Assembly: GCF_014646335.1 (NCBI RefSeq) | Contig: NZ_BMNG01000010.1 | Span: forward strand, 186,001 to 250,000 | DNA: 64,000 nucleotides | DNA from: Streptomyces lasiicapitis | GTDB lineage: Bacteria > Actinomycetota > Actinomycetes > Streptomycetales > Streptomycetaceae | Reading direction: 5' to 3' | Part shown: piece by piece, positions 1-8,311 of the stretch | Layout: every line of letters begins with the position of its first letter | Numbering within the stretch: position 1 is the stretch's first letter | Position numbers and translations under genes: made by a program | Notes under the pieces: generated by a model | The model's database searches: none | Seen by the model: only the letters and a program-made list of their open reading frames with translations | What the model was told of the DNA's origin: nothing

Positions 1-1
1 C

Positions 2-1225
2 CGGACCTTCGACGTCGAAGTGCACGTGCTGATCCTCGACTCCTCAGGACCCGACACCTTCGCCGAGCACGCCCGCGCCGCGCGGGCGGCGCACGCGACG
101 CCGCGGATCGTGGTGCACCACCTCGACGAGGACGCCCAGCGGTCCTTCCTGCGGGAGGTCGTCCACCACTCCGGCGCCCTCAAGCCGGACCTGCTGCTCG
201 ACCTGATGCTGCCCGACGCCGTGTCGTACGGCGCCTGCACCAACCGGGCCTTCCTCGTCGCCGCAGCGCTCGGCTGCGAGTCCGTGCACCGCCGGGACTC
301 GGACAGCGACTACCAGGTCCTCGACGGCGAGCCCGTCTTCCCCGTCCACCACGAGCTGATGTCCCTCGGGAAGCGCGCGGCCGACGCCGTCGACGGCGTC
401 ACCGACACCGACCTCGACGCGGCGCACGGCGACAAGCCGGTGTCCCTCGTCGGCTCCTCGTTCATCGGCGAACTCTCCGTCGACATCGGCGAGATGCTGC
501 ACCTCGACCGTGACGTCTACTACGACGTCGTCAGCCTCTGGGCTCCCGCCGAGTGGTCCGAGGACGAGAAGCGCGGGCTGGTCGACGAGTCCTTCCGCGG
601 CGCCGGCCTCGACCCGTTCGCCCGGGACGAGGCACTCCTCACCCTCGTCGACCCCATGCGCGTCGACATGTGCAACGTCAGCTTCCACCGGGTGCACGAG
701 CAGGTGCCGCTGCCGCCGGCCACCGACACCATCGGCAGCGACTACTTCCTGCTGCATCTCGTGTACGACGCCACGCTCCCCGGTGTCGTACACAACCGCA
801 ACATCGTGAACTTCTACACGGGCGAGCGGCGCACCGAGTCCGGATTCGTCGCCTACCAGAACCGGTTTGTGAAGTTCTTCCTGTCGATGCTGTACCTGAA
901 CTTCGTCTATCGCGAGATGACGGAGGCCGGGGACTCGCTGCTCGACGAGAAGCACGAGGTGCGCGTGGAGCACGTCGCCGGACTCGTCCGGCAGAGCACC
1001 GAGCTGGACACGGCGGAGAACGCGGAGCGACTGCGCGTCCTCGACCGTTCCTACCGCAAAATCGGTGGGAAGTACGAGGAGTTCGCCGACGCCCTGCTCC
1101 CGCGGTGCGAGCGGCTGCTCGACGAGGCGCGCCAGGACATGGAGGACTTCGCGCTGCTCATCGAGGACTGGGCCGCGCTGATCCGGGCGAGCCGTTCCAC
1201 GAGCCTCAGCCGACTGCACGCGTAG
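2..1225 (+). CDS. DUF6271-like protein, 5' end cut by window edge
   Basis: The reading frame is open to the left edge, so the N-terminus is missing; the GTG at position 20 is probably internal because codons before it read smoothly (RTFDVEVHVLILDSS). The visible 400 residues are soluble, with no signal peptide or membrane segment, and a C-terminal half rich in charged helices. From memory it resembles the Streptomyces DUF6271 family, whose members often sit beside a PLP decarboxylase and an acetyltransferase, as here. Conserved-looking stretches include DLMLPDAVSYGACTNRAF and RRDSDSDYQ; the second is DxD-like and could suit a nucleotide-sugar or metal site, but that is speculation. It is the first visible gene of a same-strand operon, 18 bp before the decarboxylase. 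Biochemical role unknown. Confidence 0.75.
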   Translation, partial: RTFDVEVHVLILDSSGPDTFAEHARAARAAHATPRIVVHHLDEDAQRSFLREVVHHSGALKPDLLLDLMLPDAVSYGACTNRAFLVAAALGCESVHRRDSDSDYQVLDGEPVFPVHHELMSLGKRAADAVDGVTDTDLDAAHGDKPVSLVGSSFIGELSVDIGEMLHLDRDVYYDVVSLWAPAEWSEDEKRGLVDESFRGAGLDPFARDEALLTLVDPMRVDMCNVSFHRVHEQVPLPPATDTIGSDYFLLHLVYDATLPGVVHNRNIVNFYTGERRTESGFVAYQNRFVKFFLSMLYLNFVYREMTEAGDSLLDEKHEVRVEHVAGLVRQSTELDTAENAERLRVLDRSYRKIGGKYEEFADALLPRCERLLDEARQDMEDFALLIEDWAALIRASRSTSLSRLHA

Positions 1226-1243
1226 CGGAACAGGGCATCCACC

Positions 1244-2452
1244 ATGTACGACACGACCAACCTGCGGGCGGCCCTGGCGGCCGCGACGGAGGACCAGATC
1301 GTCTACGACCTCCCCGGCATCGCCGAGCGCCACGACTCGCTGGTGCGCGAACTGCCGGGCGTGGCCGTCCGGTTCGCGATGAAGGCCTGTCCGGTGGACG
1401 AGGTGCTTTCCTGCCTGGCCGGGCGGGGCGCCGGTTTCGACGCGGCGAGCCCGCACGAGATCGCGCAGGCCCTCGCGACCGGCACCCCCACCGACCGGAT
1501 CCACTACGGGAACACCATCAAGTCCGACCGGCACATCGCCGAGGCCCACCGCATGGGCATCAGGGACTTCGCGACCGACAGCGTCGAGGACGTACGCGCG
1601 ATCGCGGAACTCGCCCCCGGCGCACGGGTGTTCTGCCGGATCGCCACCGACGGCGAGGGCGCCCTGTGGGGCCTCAGCCACAAGTTCGGCTGCTCCCCCG
1701 CCGACGCCCTGCGCGTGCTCTCGACGGCGCGGACCGCGGGCCTGACGCCGTCGGGCCTGTCCGTGCACGTGGGCTCGCAGCAGATGACGGCCGAGGCGTG
1801 GCGGGCCGCGTTCGACCGCATGGCCGACGTGCTCGCGGCCCTCGGGCGGCGCGGGATCGTCCTGGACCACATCAACCTGGGCGGCGGCCTGCCCGCCCTC
1901 GGCTACCGCGACCGGCACGGCAGACCCCTCGACCCGCCCCTGGACAAGATCTTCGCCGTGATCCGGGAGGGCATGCAGCGCCTGCGCGCGGTGGCCGGGG
2001 CCCCGCTGGACTTCGTCATCGAGCCCGGCCGCTACCTGGTCGCCGACCACGGCGCCGTGCGCGCCCACGTGTCCCGCCTGTCCGCGCGCCAGCAGGTCAG
2101 CGGGGAACGTCAGCACTGGCTGTATCTGAGCTGCGGCAAGTTCAACGGCCTGTACGAGATGGACGCGCTCCAGTACACGCTGGTGTTCCCCGAGTACCGG
2201 GGCAGCGACTTCGTACCCGCCGTCGTCGCGGGCCCCACCTGCGACAGCGACGACGCGTACAGCCACGAGGGCAGCCTGGTCCACGTGCCGAGGACGGCCG
2301 CGTCGGGCGACCCGGTCTGGATCCTCTCCTCCGGTGCCTACGCGGCGAGTTACACCACCCAGGGCTTCAACGGCTTCGGCCCGCTGCCGTACACGTGGAT
2401 ACGCGACGAGCGCGACGCCGTGCCCGCCACCGCTTCGGGAGGGCCGCGCTAG
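1244..2452 (+). CDS. Type III PLP-dependent decarboxylase (ornithine/DAP decarboxylase fold)
   Basis: This 402-residue cytosolic enzyme has the alanine-racemase-like barrel and C-terminal beta domain of the Orn/Lys/Arg/DAP decarboxylase 2 family. AMKACP near the N-terminus supplies the PLP Schiff-base lysine (about K47); HVGSQ is at about 175, the glycine-rich phosphate loop GGGLP at about 213, EPGR at about 259-262, and the active-site cysteine motif GPTCDSDD at about 330. Length matches the family. It probably decarboxylates a basic amino acid or a related amino acid. It ends with TAG directly followed by the ATG of the acetyltransferase gene, implying translational coupling. The substrate cannot be read from the sequence; ornithine/lysine-like substrates or a specialised biosynthetic amino acid are both possible. 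Confidence 0.88.
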   Translation: MYDTTNLRAALAAATEDQIVYDLPGIAERHDSLVRELPGVAVRFAMKACPVDEVLSCLAGRGAGFDAASPHEIAQALATGTPTDRIHYGNTIKSDRHIAEAHRMGIRDFATDSVEDVRAIAELAPGARVFCRIATDGEGALWGLSHKFGCSPADALRVLSTARTAGLTPSGLSVHVGSQQMTAEAWRAAFDRMADVLAALGRRGIVLDHINLGGGLPALGYRDRHGRPLDPPLDKIFAVIREGMQRLRAVAGAPLDFVIEPGRYLVADHGAVRAHVSRLSARQQVSGERQHWLYLSCGKFNGLYEMDALQYTLVFPEYRGSDFVPAVVAGPTCDSDDAYSHEGSLVHVPRTAASGDPVWILSSGAYAASYTTQGFNGFGPLPYTWIRDERDAVPATASGGPR

Positions 2453-3037
2453 ATGAGCCACGACGTACACGTTCCGCACGTCGACGTACGCATCCGACCC
2501 ATCACCGACGACGACTGGGGCGGTATCGCGGAGCTGGAGGCAGAGGTGTACGGGCCGCTCGGCCTCTCGGAGGGCCGCGCGGTGCTGGAGTCGCGGGCGC
2601 GGGCCTCGCCGAGCACCTGCTTCGTCCTCGACTGCGCCGGGGGTCCGGCGGGCTATCTGCTCACGCTGCCCTATCCGGCGTTCCAGTCACCGGACTTGGC
2701 ACAGCCGGAGGAGGAACCGGACCTGGCGGCGGCACGGCCGCAGGAGGCCGCCTCCCCCACAACGGCCCCACCCCCCTCGGGGAACCTGCACCTGCACGAC
2801 CTCGTCGTCGCCGACGGCTTCCGGGGCCGCGGCCTCGCCCGCCGTCTCCTGCGCCACCTGACGACGGCCGCGCGGGCGCAGACGTACGAGCGGATCTCCC
2901 TGGTCGCCGTCGCCGGGAGCGAGACGTTCTGGGCGGCGCAGGGCTATCGGGCACACCGGGAGATCCCCCTCCCGGGCAGTTACGGCACGGACGCGGTGTA
3001 CATGTCCGCAGCGGTGCCGGAAGGACGAAGAGGCTGA
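2453..3037 (+). CDS. GNAT family N-acetyltransferase
   Basis: A 194-residue GCN5-related acetyltransferase. The acetyl-CoA pyrophosphate-binding motif A appears as VADGFRGRGLARRLLRHL at about residues 120-137, preceded by the beta-strand LHLHDLVV. An acidic, proline-rich insert (about 82-103) separates the N-terminal half from motif A and may be a flexible linker. The start codon abuts the decarboxylase stop codon and the gene lies 8 bp before the MFS exporter gene, so all three are likely co-translated. By context it may acetylate the amine made by the decarboxylase before export; that link is inference. Confidence 0.85.
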   Translation: MSHDVHVPHVDVRIRPITDDDWGGIAELEAEVYGPLGLSEGRAVLESRARASPSTCFVLDCAGGPAGYLLTLPYPAFQSPDLAQPEEEPDLAAARPQEAASPTTAPPPSGNLHLHDLVVADGFRGRGLARRLLRHLTTAARAQTYERISLVAVAGSETFWAAQGYRAHREIPLPGSYGTDAVYMSAAVPEGRRG

Positions 3038-3045
3038 AGAAACTG

Positions 3046-4284
3046 ATGCACAAGTTGCTCGTTCGCGACGAGTTCCGCCGCGCCCAACTGGCCATCGCGG
3101 CGCTGTTCTGCGTCCTGGGTTTCCAGTACGCGACGTGGGCGGCGCGGCTCCCCGCTCTCAAGTCCCGGCTCGACCTGTCGGAGGCGGAGCTGGGGCTGCT
3201 CCTGATGGCCTGCGGTGTCGGCGCGGCGGCGTCCTTCCCGCTGGTCGCCGCGCTCAGCAGGCGCTGGGGTTCGCGGCGGCTCGCGCTCCTGTCGGCGCTG
3301 TTCCTCGGCGTGCTCCTGCTCGCCCTGGCCGCCGCGCCGAACTACCCGGTCACGCTGGCCGTGATGTGCGCCGACGGCCTGGGCGTCGGATGCCTGAACG
3401 TCGCCATGAACGCGCAGGGCGCCGCGCTGGAGTCCCGGCACGGGCGCACCGCCATGTCGCAGCTGCACGCGACGTTCAGCGCCGGATCGCTGGGCGCGGC
3501 GCTTCTCGCCTCAGGGATGAGCGCCCTGAGTCCGTCCATGGCACTGCACTTCGGTGTCGCCACGGTCCTGATCCTCCTCCTGACGCTGTACGCCCAGCCG
3601 ACTCTCCTGCCGGACGAACAGCCCGACGCGCAGACCGACTCGCAGACCGACGAGCAATCCACCGAGGAGTCCTCCGCCGACGGACCACAGGCGGACAAGC
3701 GGCGGCGCACCTGGTCCATCCCCTCCCGGGTGACCCTGTGGATGGGCGGCGCCATGGTGTTCGGCACCGTGGCGGAGGGCGCCATGAACGACTGGTCGGC
3801 GCTGTACATGAAGGAGGTCGCCGAGGCCTCCGCACGCCTCGCGCCCCTCGGCATCGCCGTCGTCTCGGTGATGATGGTCCTCGCCCGCCTCTTCGCCGAC
3901 GGCTGGCGCACCAAGTGGGGCGACGGCCGCGTCGTACGCGTCGGCAGCGTCCTGTCCGCCGCGGGCCTGGCGTTCGCGCTCCTGGCCGGCGGCGTCGTAC
4001 CGGCCCTGATCGGCTTCGCCGCGATGGGCCTCGGCATCGCTGCCGTGACCCCTTGCGTGTACGTGGCCGCGGCGCGCCAGGGCCCGGACGCCCTGGCCCT
4101 GGTGGCCGCCATGGGCACGACGGGCCTCCTCGCGGGCCCCCCGGTCATCGGCTTCATCGCGGCCGGCACCAGCCTGGTCTGGGGCATGGCGGCGGTGGCG
4201 GTCTCGGCGTGCCTGGTGTCGGTGTGCGCGGCGCGGATCCGTTGGACGGGGGCCGCGGAGGTGGAGGCGGAAGTCAAGGTGTGA
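3046..4284 (+). CDS. MFS transporter, 12-TM exporter type
   Basis: A 412-residue membrane protein with about twelve hydrophobic segments and a hydrophilic central loop (about 190-220) rich in Asp, Gln and Ser, including the near-repeats DAQTDSQTDEQ. The first half begins with a conserved-looking FQYATWAARLP segment, typical of the YbjJ/FucP-like MFS branch. The ATG at 3046 was chosen because it follows the GNAT stop by 8 bp and immediately precedes the first helix; the frame stays open far upstream but that part overlaps the previous genes. Last gene of the operon, probably exporting its product or intermediate. Substrate unknown. Confidence 0.85.
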   Translation: MHKLLVRDEFRRAQLAIAALFCVLGFQYATWAARLPALKSRLDLSEAELGLLLMACGVGAAASFPLVAALSRRWGSRRLALLSALFLGVLLLALAAAPNYPVTLAVMCADGLGVGCLNVAMNAQGAALESRHGRTAMSQLHATFSAGSLGAALLASGMSALSPSMALHFGVATVLILLLTLYAQPTLLPDEQPDAQTDSQTDEQSTEESSADGPQADKRRRTWSIPSRVTLWMGGAMVFGTVAEGAMNDWSALYMKEVAEASARLAPLGIAVVSVMMVLARLFADGWRTKWGDGRVVRVGSVLSAAGLAFALLAGGVVPALIGFAAMGLGIAAVTPCVYVAAARQGPDALALVAAMGTTGLLAGPPVIGFIAAGTSLVWGMAAVAVSACLVSVCAARIRWTGAAEVEAEVKV

Positions 4285-4325
4285 GGGGCTGCGGCCCGGG
4301 GCGGTGACGGTCCGGCTCTGGGCGG

Positions 4326-4697
4326 TCAGCCGGGGAGCCGCACGTCCGTGCCCACGGCCAGCGCAGCCTCCACCGACCTGACGGCCTCCCTGAGCCGCCC
4401 GCGCAGGAACCAGTACCAGGACAGCGCGTTGACGAGCCGCAGCGCGTGGTGGGCTGCGCCGTCGCGCACCGCGTCGTCCAGCGCCCGGCGGAGGTTGGCG
4501 GCATCCGCGTCCAGGAGCCGCAGATGGCGGCGCTGGTCGGGGCCGCGCAGCTCCGGTGCGGCGCGTTCGGCGAGGGCGAGGTAGTGGTCACGGTGCCGAC
4601 GGCGCACCCGCTCCGTCTCCCCGGCCTCGTGCAGCCGTCGCTGTGCACGGCGAGCCGGCGGAGGACGACCCGCTCGGGCGGGGTCAGGTGGACAGCT
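4326..4697 (-). pseudogene. Remnant of an AfsR/SARP-type (NB-ARC/TPR) regulator
   Basis: Two reading frames on the minus strand give family-like peptides. The upper one reads LTPPERVVLRRLAVHSDGCT, like the winged-helix segment that follows the NB-ARC domain in AfsR-like regulators. After a frame change the lower one reads HRDHYLALAERAAPELRG and then DADAANLRRALDDAV, like the start of the TPR region. The intervening segment (normally about 100 residues) is missing and the frame stops at 4326 early in the TPR region, so this is an internally deleted, frameshifted, truncated remnant. It lies head-on against the MFS remnant that follows. Family assignment is from memory of the pattern. Confidence 0.6.
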
Positions 4698-4710
4698 CCG
4701 GCGGTCTGCC

Positions 4711-5235
4711 CCTCCTGGTGACCGGCTTCGCGCTCTCGTCTACATGGGCATCAGCCCGATGATGGCCCTCGGTACGGACCTGGTCGTCGGCTCGGCGCCT
4801 CCGGAGAAAGCCGGTTCGGCGGCGGCGATGTCGGAGACGGGCATGGAGTTCGGCATCGCCCTGGGCATCGCCGGTCTCGGCAGCGTGGTCACAGCCGTCT
4901 ACCGCGACGAGACCGCCGACAGCCTCCCCCAGGGCCTCCCGGACGACACCGCGCACGCGGCCCGCGACACCCTCGCCAACGCGGACGCCGCCACCCGCGA
5001 CCTCCCCGACTCCCTCGGCCCGGAACTCCTGGAGCCCGCGCGGGAGGCGTTCACCCAGGGCCCGAACGTCGACGCGGGGGTGGCGGGCGCGATCGTGGCC
5101 GTGCTGGCGGTGGGGGCGATGGTGCTGTTGCGGGAGGTGCGGACGGGGTTCGACGGGGACGACGGCGGTGTGGCAGCGACCGAGGGCCCACCCTCCAAGC
5201 CCGACGAAGCGGCCGTCAGGGCCGAGCGGGAGTAG
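4711..5235 (+). pseudogene. C-terminal remnant of a DHA2-type MFS drug transporter
   Basis: The peptide MGISPMMALGTDLVVGSAPP, followed by EKAGSAAAMSETGMEFGIAL, is typical of the last third of 14-TM QacA/SmvA-like pumps, which run about 500 residues; here only about 165 remain. Just upstream another frame reads LLVTGFAL, the expected preceding residues, so a frameshift lies near 4733. A final hydrophobic helix (VAGAIVAVLAVGAMVLL) and a charged tail are intact. The ATG at 4744 could in principle be used, but a lone transporter tail is unlikely to function. The join to the minus-strand regulator remnant suggests a deletion that fused two decayed genes. Confidence 0.65.
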
Positions 5236-5268
5236 ATCCGCCGCCCGCCGCCCCGGCGCGCACGCCCC

Positions 5269-5793
5269 TCACCGCTCCCCGAGCCCGAGGTGAAAGCGCG
5301 TGTAGTCCGCGAACTCCGCCACCGGCTCGAAGCCCAGGCGGGCGAGCAGGGCCACGCTCCGGTCGTTGCCCCGCGTGACCCCGGCGTAGATGTCCGTCGC
5401 CCCGAGCGCGCGGGCGGCGTAGCCGTAGAGGGCGGCGCACGCGGCCGTGGCGTGGCCGGCGCCCACGTGGGCCTCGTCCAGCCAGTAGCCGGTGCCGTAG
5501 CGCGGCGGGTCGACGGCGATCAGGTCGACCCGGCCGATCAGCCGGCCGCCGAGACGGATGCCGTAGCGCAGCCCGCCGGGGTCTTCGTCCAGGTGCTCGC
5601 GCACCCACTCGGGGGTGGCACGGCTCTCCGCCTGGTAGTCGCCGAGGCGACTCAGATGCTCGCGGTTGCGGTCGAGCAACGCGTAGTAGGCGTCGGCGTC
5701 TTGGGCCGTCAGCTCCCGCAGGACCAGGTCCGGAAGCCGGGTGGGGAGGTCGGGGGCCTCGTACGAAGGCGTCGGCGTCTTGTGCGGGGGCAT
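5269..5793 (-). CDS. GNAT family N-acetyltransferase (RimJ/RimL-like)
   Basis: A 174-residue protein with the RimJ/RimL layout: an N-terminal strand LVLRELTAQDADAYYALLDR, GRVDLIAVDPPRYGTGYWL in the centre, and an acetyl-CoA site around VGAGHATAACAALYGYA followed by GVTRGNDRSVALLARLGF. The last segment contains the conserved Asn-x2-Ser-x3-Leu of this branch. The ATG at 5793 was chosen; a GTG five codons upstream is possible. No partner gene is adjacent, so the acceptor (a protein N-terminus or a small amine) is unknown. Confidence 0.85.
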   Translation of the reverse strand: MPPHKTPTPSYEAPDLPTRLPDLVLRELTAQDADAYYALLDRNREHLSRLGDYQAESRATPEWVREHLDEDPGGLRYGIRLGGRLIGRVDLIAVDPPRYGTGYWLDEAHVGAGHATAACAALYGYAARALGATDIYAGVTRGNDRSVALLARLGFEPVAEFADYTRFHLGLGER

Positions 5794-5980
5794 CGCAGAT
5801 TCCGTCACGGTCGGAACGTACGAGGGCCCATCACGGCACTCAACACATTTACGGAGCCGGGCGGCTGTCCCCGCGCACCGCACCCGCCTTCGGGCAACTC
5901 GAAGGAGTGAATCGGCGGCTCGCGGGGGCAATCCCTGGGTAGATCCCGCATCAGGGATGTCGCGACCCCGGGAGGTCGGG

Positions 5981-6511
5981 ATGGTACGTCTGCGCGCATA
6001 CGGGCCTCTGCACATGCGACTGCACAAGCGGCGCCGAGCCGGAGTCACGACTGCGGCGGCCGCGCTGTTCCTCGGCCTCGCTCTGTCGAGTGGGAACCCG
6101 AGTCAGGCAGCGACTTTGGGACAATGGGGGCAATTCCGGAACGAATCCGGCCCGGAGTGTCTGACCGCTTTCGACAACGACGTGGTCAACATGGCTCCGT
6201 GCGAGACCGGACGAGCGACCCAGATGTGGAGTCCGGAGATCATCTCGCCCTCCGAATACCTGATCCGCAACGCCGCGGGCGGCTGTCTGTGGGCCCGGCC
6301 CATCGCCGGATTCGTCGGCGCCTACCGGGGCGACTGCAATACGAACGACGCGGCGAAGCGGTTCGTCTTCGACTCCTTCGGCGGGATCGGCGCCGCCTCG
6401 GGCACCGGCCGCATGGTGGAGACCCAGGCTTGGGGAAACCGGGTCCTGGCCTTCTCCACCACGGCAACCGCTCCGAGTTCCGTCTGGTGGTTCCATACAA
6501 CGACGCCCTGA
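5981..6511 (+). CDS. Secreted ricin-type beta-trefoil-like protein
   Basis: A 176-residue protein with a basic N-terminus (HKRRRAG), a hydrophobic core (AAAALFLGLALSSG) and a probable signal peptidase site after PSQA. The mature part has motifs of a single beta-trefoil: CLTAFDNDVVNMAPC, a QMW triad and GGCLWARP, with paired cysteines. It is probably an extracellular carbohydrate-binding module without an attached enzyme. The ATG at 5981 was chosen because GGAGG sits 5 bp before it; the ATG at 6014 would give a more usual signal-peptide length. It is convergent with the S41 peptidase gene, with only 14 bp between the stop codons. Confidence 0.65.
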   Translation: MVRLRAYGPLHMRLHKRRRAGVTTAAAALFLGLALSSGNPSQAATLGQWGQFRNESGPECLTAFDNDVVNMAPCETGRATQMWSPEIISPSEYLIRNAAGGCLWARPIAGFVGAYRGDCNTNDAAKRFVFDSFGGIGAASGTGRMVETQAWGNRVLAFSTTATAPSSVWWFHTTTP

Positions 6512-6525
6512 CCGCAGAGCTCCGC

Positions 6526-7995
6526 CTAACTCCCGTCGCGCGTGCCCTGCGGTCCGCCCCTCGTGGCGAGGAACTTCAGGGCCCGGTCGAACGCCGAGTC
6601 GCGGTTCTTCTCGAACTCCTCCTCCGTGAAGACCGGTTCGGTCAGGTGGGGCGGGATTCCCGGGCCGTCGAAGGTGGTTCCCGAGCGCGTCAGGAACTCC
6701 TCGTTCGGCAGCCACATCCCCATGCCGCCGAAGGGCAGCCTGCGCGGCAGGATGTCGGAGAAGACGCCCTGCGTGGGCTGCCCGATGCGTACGGTCCTGC
6801 CGGGCCGGTCGATCAGTGCCTGCGTGAACGTCTCGCCCGCGCTGACCGTCGAGCCGCCGGTGAGGACGGCGATCGGTCCGGTGTAGCGGGGCGCGTCGGC
6901 GGGGGTGACGCGGAGGGGCTGGGGGCGGGTGTGCCGTGTGGGGTCGGCGGGGTCGTTGCGGGCGCGCTTGGAGTGCGCGACGTAGCCGGTGTCGGTGAGA
7001 CGGCTCGCGATGCGCAGGCCGAGCTCGTCCGAACCGCCGCCGTTGATGCGCAGGTCGACGATCAGACCCTTCAGGCTCCGGGTGCGCTCCTTGGTGAAGA
7101 CGGTGCCGAGCGTCCGGTCGAGCTCGGCGAGATGCGCGCTGTACGGGGCGCCGTCGTCCGCGTAGCCGCTGAAGCCGGAGATCCGTAGATAGCCCTTTCC
7201 GCCGGGCAGATCGGCGTACGTGATCCTCCCCTTGGCGAAGTCCTGTACGTGCTCGGCGCCCTTCAGGTCGCGCGCCAGCACGAACTTCTTCACCCGGGCG
7301 TCCAGTTCCTCGGACGGCATCACGGTCCCGGACCGCACCCGGCCGAAGAACCGGTCGCCGTAACCCACCCCCACGTGCGCGTCCTCGAGCGGGTCGGCCA
7401 TCTCGGAGAACAACGTGAACAGTTCCTCGCGCGTGGTGTCGGCGTGCACCTTGGGCCGGTACCGGTCGCGCACGGCGTGCCAGTCGATGCCCTTGGCGGC
7501 GAAGAACGGGTAGTTCTCCTCGAACGACTGCCAGAAGACGTCGAAGGCGGCCACGGGGCCCTGCGGTGCCGGGCGGGTGCAGGCGGCGGGGAGCTTCCCG
7601 ACGCGGCGCAGTTCCTGATGCCCCACGGAGGCGTCCATGCGCAGCGTCGCCCGGTCGCGGCCGTGCGCCGCGCGCACGGTCAGCTCGGCGCCGTCCTTCG
7701 TGGCGTACCGCCCCGGGCCCGTCCGCTTCCCCGAGTCGCCCTTCAGGCAGCTCACGGATGTGGTCTCGTACTTCTGGATCGTTCCCGGACCAATTGACCA
7801 CACGGCTCCATAACCGTTCACACGCCATAAACCGCGTATTTTCGACTCCGCGGTTGCCGATGCTGCCGGTGTGGTGGTCGTCGCGGCGGGCGTCACTGTC
7901 CTCTTCGCGGGTGTCACCGCCGTCGCCGCCCCCGCGGTGAGAACCGTCCCCGCAGTGAGGGTCAGGGCCGTGACCACGGCCGTCGCCATGCGCAT
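6526..7995 (-). CDS. Secreted S41 family (tail-specific) peptidase
   Basis: A 489-residue exported protein with a classic signal peptide (MRMATAVVTALTLTAGTVLT) and a Thr/Ala-rich linker. A beta-rich N-terminal module (about 50-130) comes first, then a helical part with DPLEDAHVGVGYGDRF, and then the S41 catalytic core. GLIVDLRINGGGSDELGL and GGSTVSAGETF are the family signatures; the serine in VSAGE (about S386) is the likely nucleophile. The ATG at 7995 was chosen because GGAGG stands 7 bp upstream; the ATG two codons earlier would be only about 1 bp from it. It probably trims or degrades extracytoplasmic proteins. The neighbouring sigma factor-CAP fusion is divergent. Confidence 0.88.
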   Translation of the reverse strand: MRMATAVVTALTLTAGTVLTAGAATAVTPAKRTVTPAATTTTPAASATAESKIRGLWRVNGYGAVWSIGPGTIQKYETTSVSCLKGDSGKRTGPGRYATKDGAELTVRAAHGRDRATLRMDASVGHQELRRVGKLPAACTRPAPQGPVAAFDVFWQSFEENYPFFAAKGIDWHAVRDRYRPKVHADTTREELFTLFSEMADPLEDAHVGVGYGDRFFGRVRSGTVMPSEELDARVKKFVLARDLKGAEHVQDFAKGRITYADLPGGKGYLRISGFSGYADDGAPYSAHLAELDRTLGTVFTKERTRSLKGLIVDLRINGGGSDELGLRIASRLTDTGYVAHSKRARNDPADPTRHTRPQPLRVTPADAPRYTGPIAVLTGGSTVSAGETFTQALIDRPGRTVRIGQPTQGVFSDILPRRLPFGGMGMWLPNEEFLTRSGTTFDGPGIPPHLTEPVFTEEEFEKNRDSAFDRALKFLATRGGPQGTRDGS

Positions 7996-8311
7996 GTGCA
8001 TTCCTCCCCTGTCGGCGCTGCCGCCTCCCTGTCGGCGGAGTCCGCCCCCATGATCCCGAAGGCAGCGCCCCACCGCCCATCCGGCTGCCCCGAACCTCGC
8101 GGTGGGGACAACCCCAGCGGAACCACCTCGAACGCTATCCACCACACGCGCCGACCGGCAGGACCGATCCAGCCCCGCCCGCAACATCAACCACTCCTGG
8201 AAAACGTGACCCAGCTCTCAAACCCTTCTCGCGGCTTTCTGTTATCCCGCTCCAGCGCGCAGGATCTCCCAGTCAGCGGGGTCACACAGGAACCAGGACA
8301 GGAGAAGCGTT
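7996..8311. other. Divergent intergenic region between peptidase and sigma-factor fusion
   Basis: About 315 bp with no convincing gene. The left end carries the GGAGG ribosome-binding site of the minus-strand S41 peptidase and the right end the GGAG (8301-8304) of the sigma-factor fusion. Promoters for both genes must lie here, but I could not identify a -35/-10 pair with confidence. The stretch 8195-8250 is more AT-rich than its surroundings. Confidence 0.5.

Noticed and set aside
44..2479. Long minus-strand open frame of 811 codons opposite the first operon
   Set aside because: Composition is Arg/Val/Gly noise typical of antisense frames in high-GC DNA, and well-supported genes occupy the plus strand.
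553..3045. N-terminal extension that would make the MFS protein 1243 residues long
   Set aside because: The extension overlaps three recognised genes in another frame and has random composition; the transporter starts at 3046.
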